A DNA stretch of 64,000 bases from Corynebacterium aurimucosum ATCC 700975 (lineage in GTDB: Bacteria > Actinomycetota > Actinomycetes > Mycobacteriales > Mycobacteriaceae), in contig NC_012590.1 of assembly GCF_000022905.1 (NCBI RefSeq), positions 1,922,001-1,986,000 on the forward strand, written 5' to 3'. The notes under the pieces were generated by a model. That model saw only the letters and a program-made list of their open reading frames with translations. It did no database searches and was not told where the DNA came from. Position numbers and translations under genes: made by a program. Of this stretch, positions 63,277-64,000 are shown one piece after another; positions within the stretch are counted from its first letter, which is position 1, and each line of letters begins with the position of its first letter.

Positions 63277-63939
63277 CTAACGCTTAACAACGTGCACGTC
63301 TACCCCTCCAAAAAGGCTAAAGCAGTTGACGACAACCTCTGGAGCGCTAGCAGGTAGGTCGGCCGGATCAATAGCACCACGGTCTACCTTGATATCGTGA
63401 CCACCAAAAAGGCCGATGCCACTAACGCGAACACGGAAGCCCTCGGGAATCCATACGTCGACACCACCAAAGACTCCAATCGCTTGGATGGTGGTTACGT
63501 GTTCTCGAAGTGCAGCACCGCGTAGGTCGACATCTGTACCACCAAAAATGCCCATTGTGGTGTGGCGAGCAGCAATCGGAGTACTTCGAACCGTGGTGCC
63601 ACCGAAAATGCCCAAGGAAAGGCTCTGAGCACCACTCACGGAGGGTTCGACTTGAGCTAGTGCGCGGTCAACAGTCGTAGCAAGCTCCCCATCCACAGTG
63701 TTCATCGCGTAAGAGCTCTTTGAGGCGGCCTCTTGGCTGCCAAAGAGTACTCTTCCGGGATCCTCAAGGAGATCGGAAACGAGGTCGATTAACTCGCCGC
63801 GCGTCGTCGCATCGGCGCATGCAGAGGAGCGTTCCTCAAATTCAGCGACACTGAGTTGGCCGACGGACATCGCGTCAGCCAAGACTTGAGAAACTGTGGT
63901 GCGTTGAGAATTAGTGCATTTAATGTCGCGTGGTTCCAT
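63277..63939 (-). CDS. DUF1707 and LiaF-like (DUF2154-type) protein
   Basis: A 220-residue protein with an N-terminal DUF1707 domain (VLADAMSVGQLSVAEFEERS, with the VxxxLxxAxxxGRLxxxEFExR pattern) and a C-terminal beta-helix-like part with repeated FGG (SLGIFGGTTV, GIFGGTDVDL, GVFGGVDVWI, GLFGGHDIKV, SLFGGVDVHV), typical of the LiaF/DUF2154 cell-envelope response domain. Function unknown, likely envelope-stress related. It has no membrane helix. AAGG stands upstream of ATG 63939. Confidence 0.82.
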   Translation of the reverse strand: MEPRDIKCTNSQRTTVSQVLADAMSVGQLSVAEFEERSSACADATTRGELIDLVSDLLEDPGRVLFGSQEAASKSSYAMNTVDGELATTVDRALAQVEPSVSGAQSLSLGIFGGTTVRSTPIAARHTTMGIFGGTDVDLRGAALREHVTTIQAIGVFGGVDVWIPEGFRVRVSGIGLFGGHDIKVDRGAIDPADLPASAPEVVVNCFSLFGGVDVHVVKR

Positions 63940-64000
63940 GGCTTTACCTTACGTGGAACCGCATGAATGGGCAGGGCAACTAGAAATTGGCACCTACCCA

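Overview
This window looks like the chromosome of a Corynebacterium (Actinobacteria, moderately high GC). Evidence: the left half keeps the order known from M. tuberculosis around Rv2222c-Rv2241 and from C. glutamicum around aceE (glnA2-type glutamine synthetase, CYTH-CHAD protein, RNase H/phosphatase fusion, Zn-ribbon protein, NIF3 protein, low-molecular-weight tyrosine phosphatase, SURF1-like protein, DUF3052 protein, dimer-type pyruvate dehydrogenase E1). It also carries an MscS channel with the long C-terminal extension typical of corynebacterial MscCG, and promoters of the TANANT type sitting 7 bases before ATG.

Layout. (1) 1-24,894 is mostly conserved core: nitrogen and central metabolism (glnA2, aceE), RNA processing (RNase II-like exoribonuclease, rnpB, RNase HI fusion), signalling and envelope genes, an orphan acyl carrier protein with a HAD phosphatase, a serine hydrolase, an excalibur surface protein, the MscCG-like channel behind a Tat-type solute-binding lipoprotein, a TRIC-like channel and two tRNAs. 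(2) 24,895-50,300 is an accessory, defence-rich region. It holds a complete type I Wadjet/MksFEBG operon (jetABCD, 28,154-34,811) lying between two copies of a divergent pair (3-TM membrane protein plus AAA ATPase); the second ATPase copy is a decayed remnant. Next come a divergent two-gene cassette of unknown function (35,725-37,372), a likely toxin-antitoxin-chaperone (TAC) module with a SecB-like chaperone and a toxin I cannot assign to a named family (38,206-39,598), a solitary TOTE-type primase-helicase (40,058-42,550) and a DUF3800 protein. Three related short repeats (near 35.7, 37.4 and 42.6 kb) mark the edges of these modules. The rest is debris: an IS3-family relic, an intact-looking IS3-family element, a broken permease, broken copies of YrhK and its neighbour, and a possible second jetD remnant. 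(3) 50,371-62,861 is an AT-richer surface-polysaccharide locus: WecC-type UDP-ManNAc dehydrogenase, an asparagine-synthase-like protein, an ABC-2 exporter, one GT2 and three GT4-type glycosyltransferases, and two unknown accessory proteins. (4) 63,091-end: tRNA-Asn with a strong terminator and a DUF1707/LiaF-like protein.

How the genes fit together. The core part handles nitrogen assimilation, pyruvate oxidation and RNA turnover. The accessory part is a defence/conflict island: Wadjet cleaves incoming circular plasmids, the TAC module would add toxin-based control, and the TOTE protein and ATPases are candidate anti-mobile-element effectors. The polysaccharide locus would build and export a glycan, probably ManNAc-uronate-containing. 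Functions are inferred from motifs and context by eye; no database search was run.
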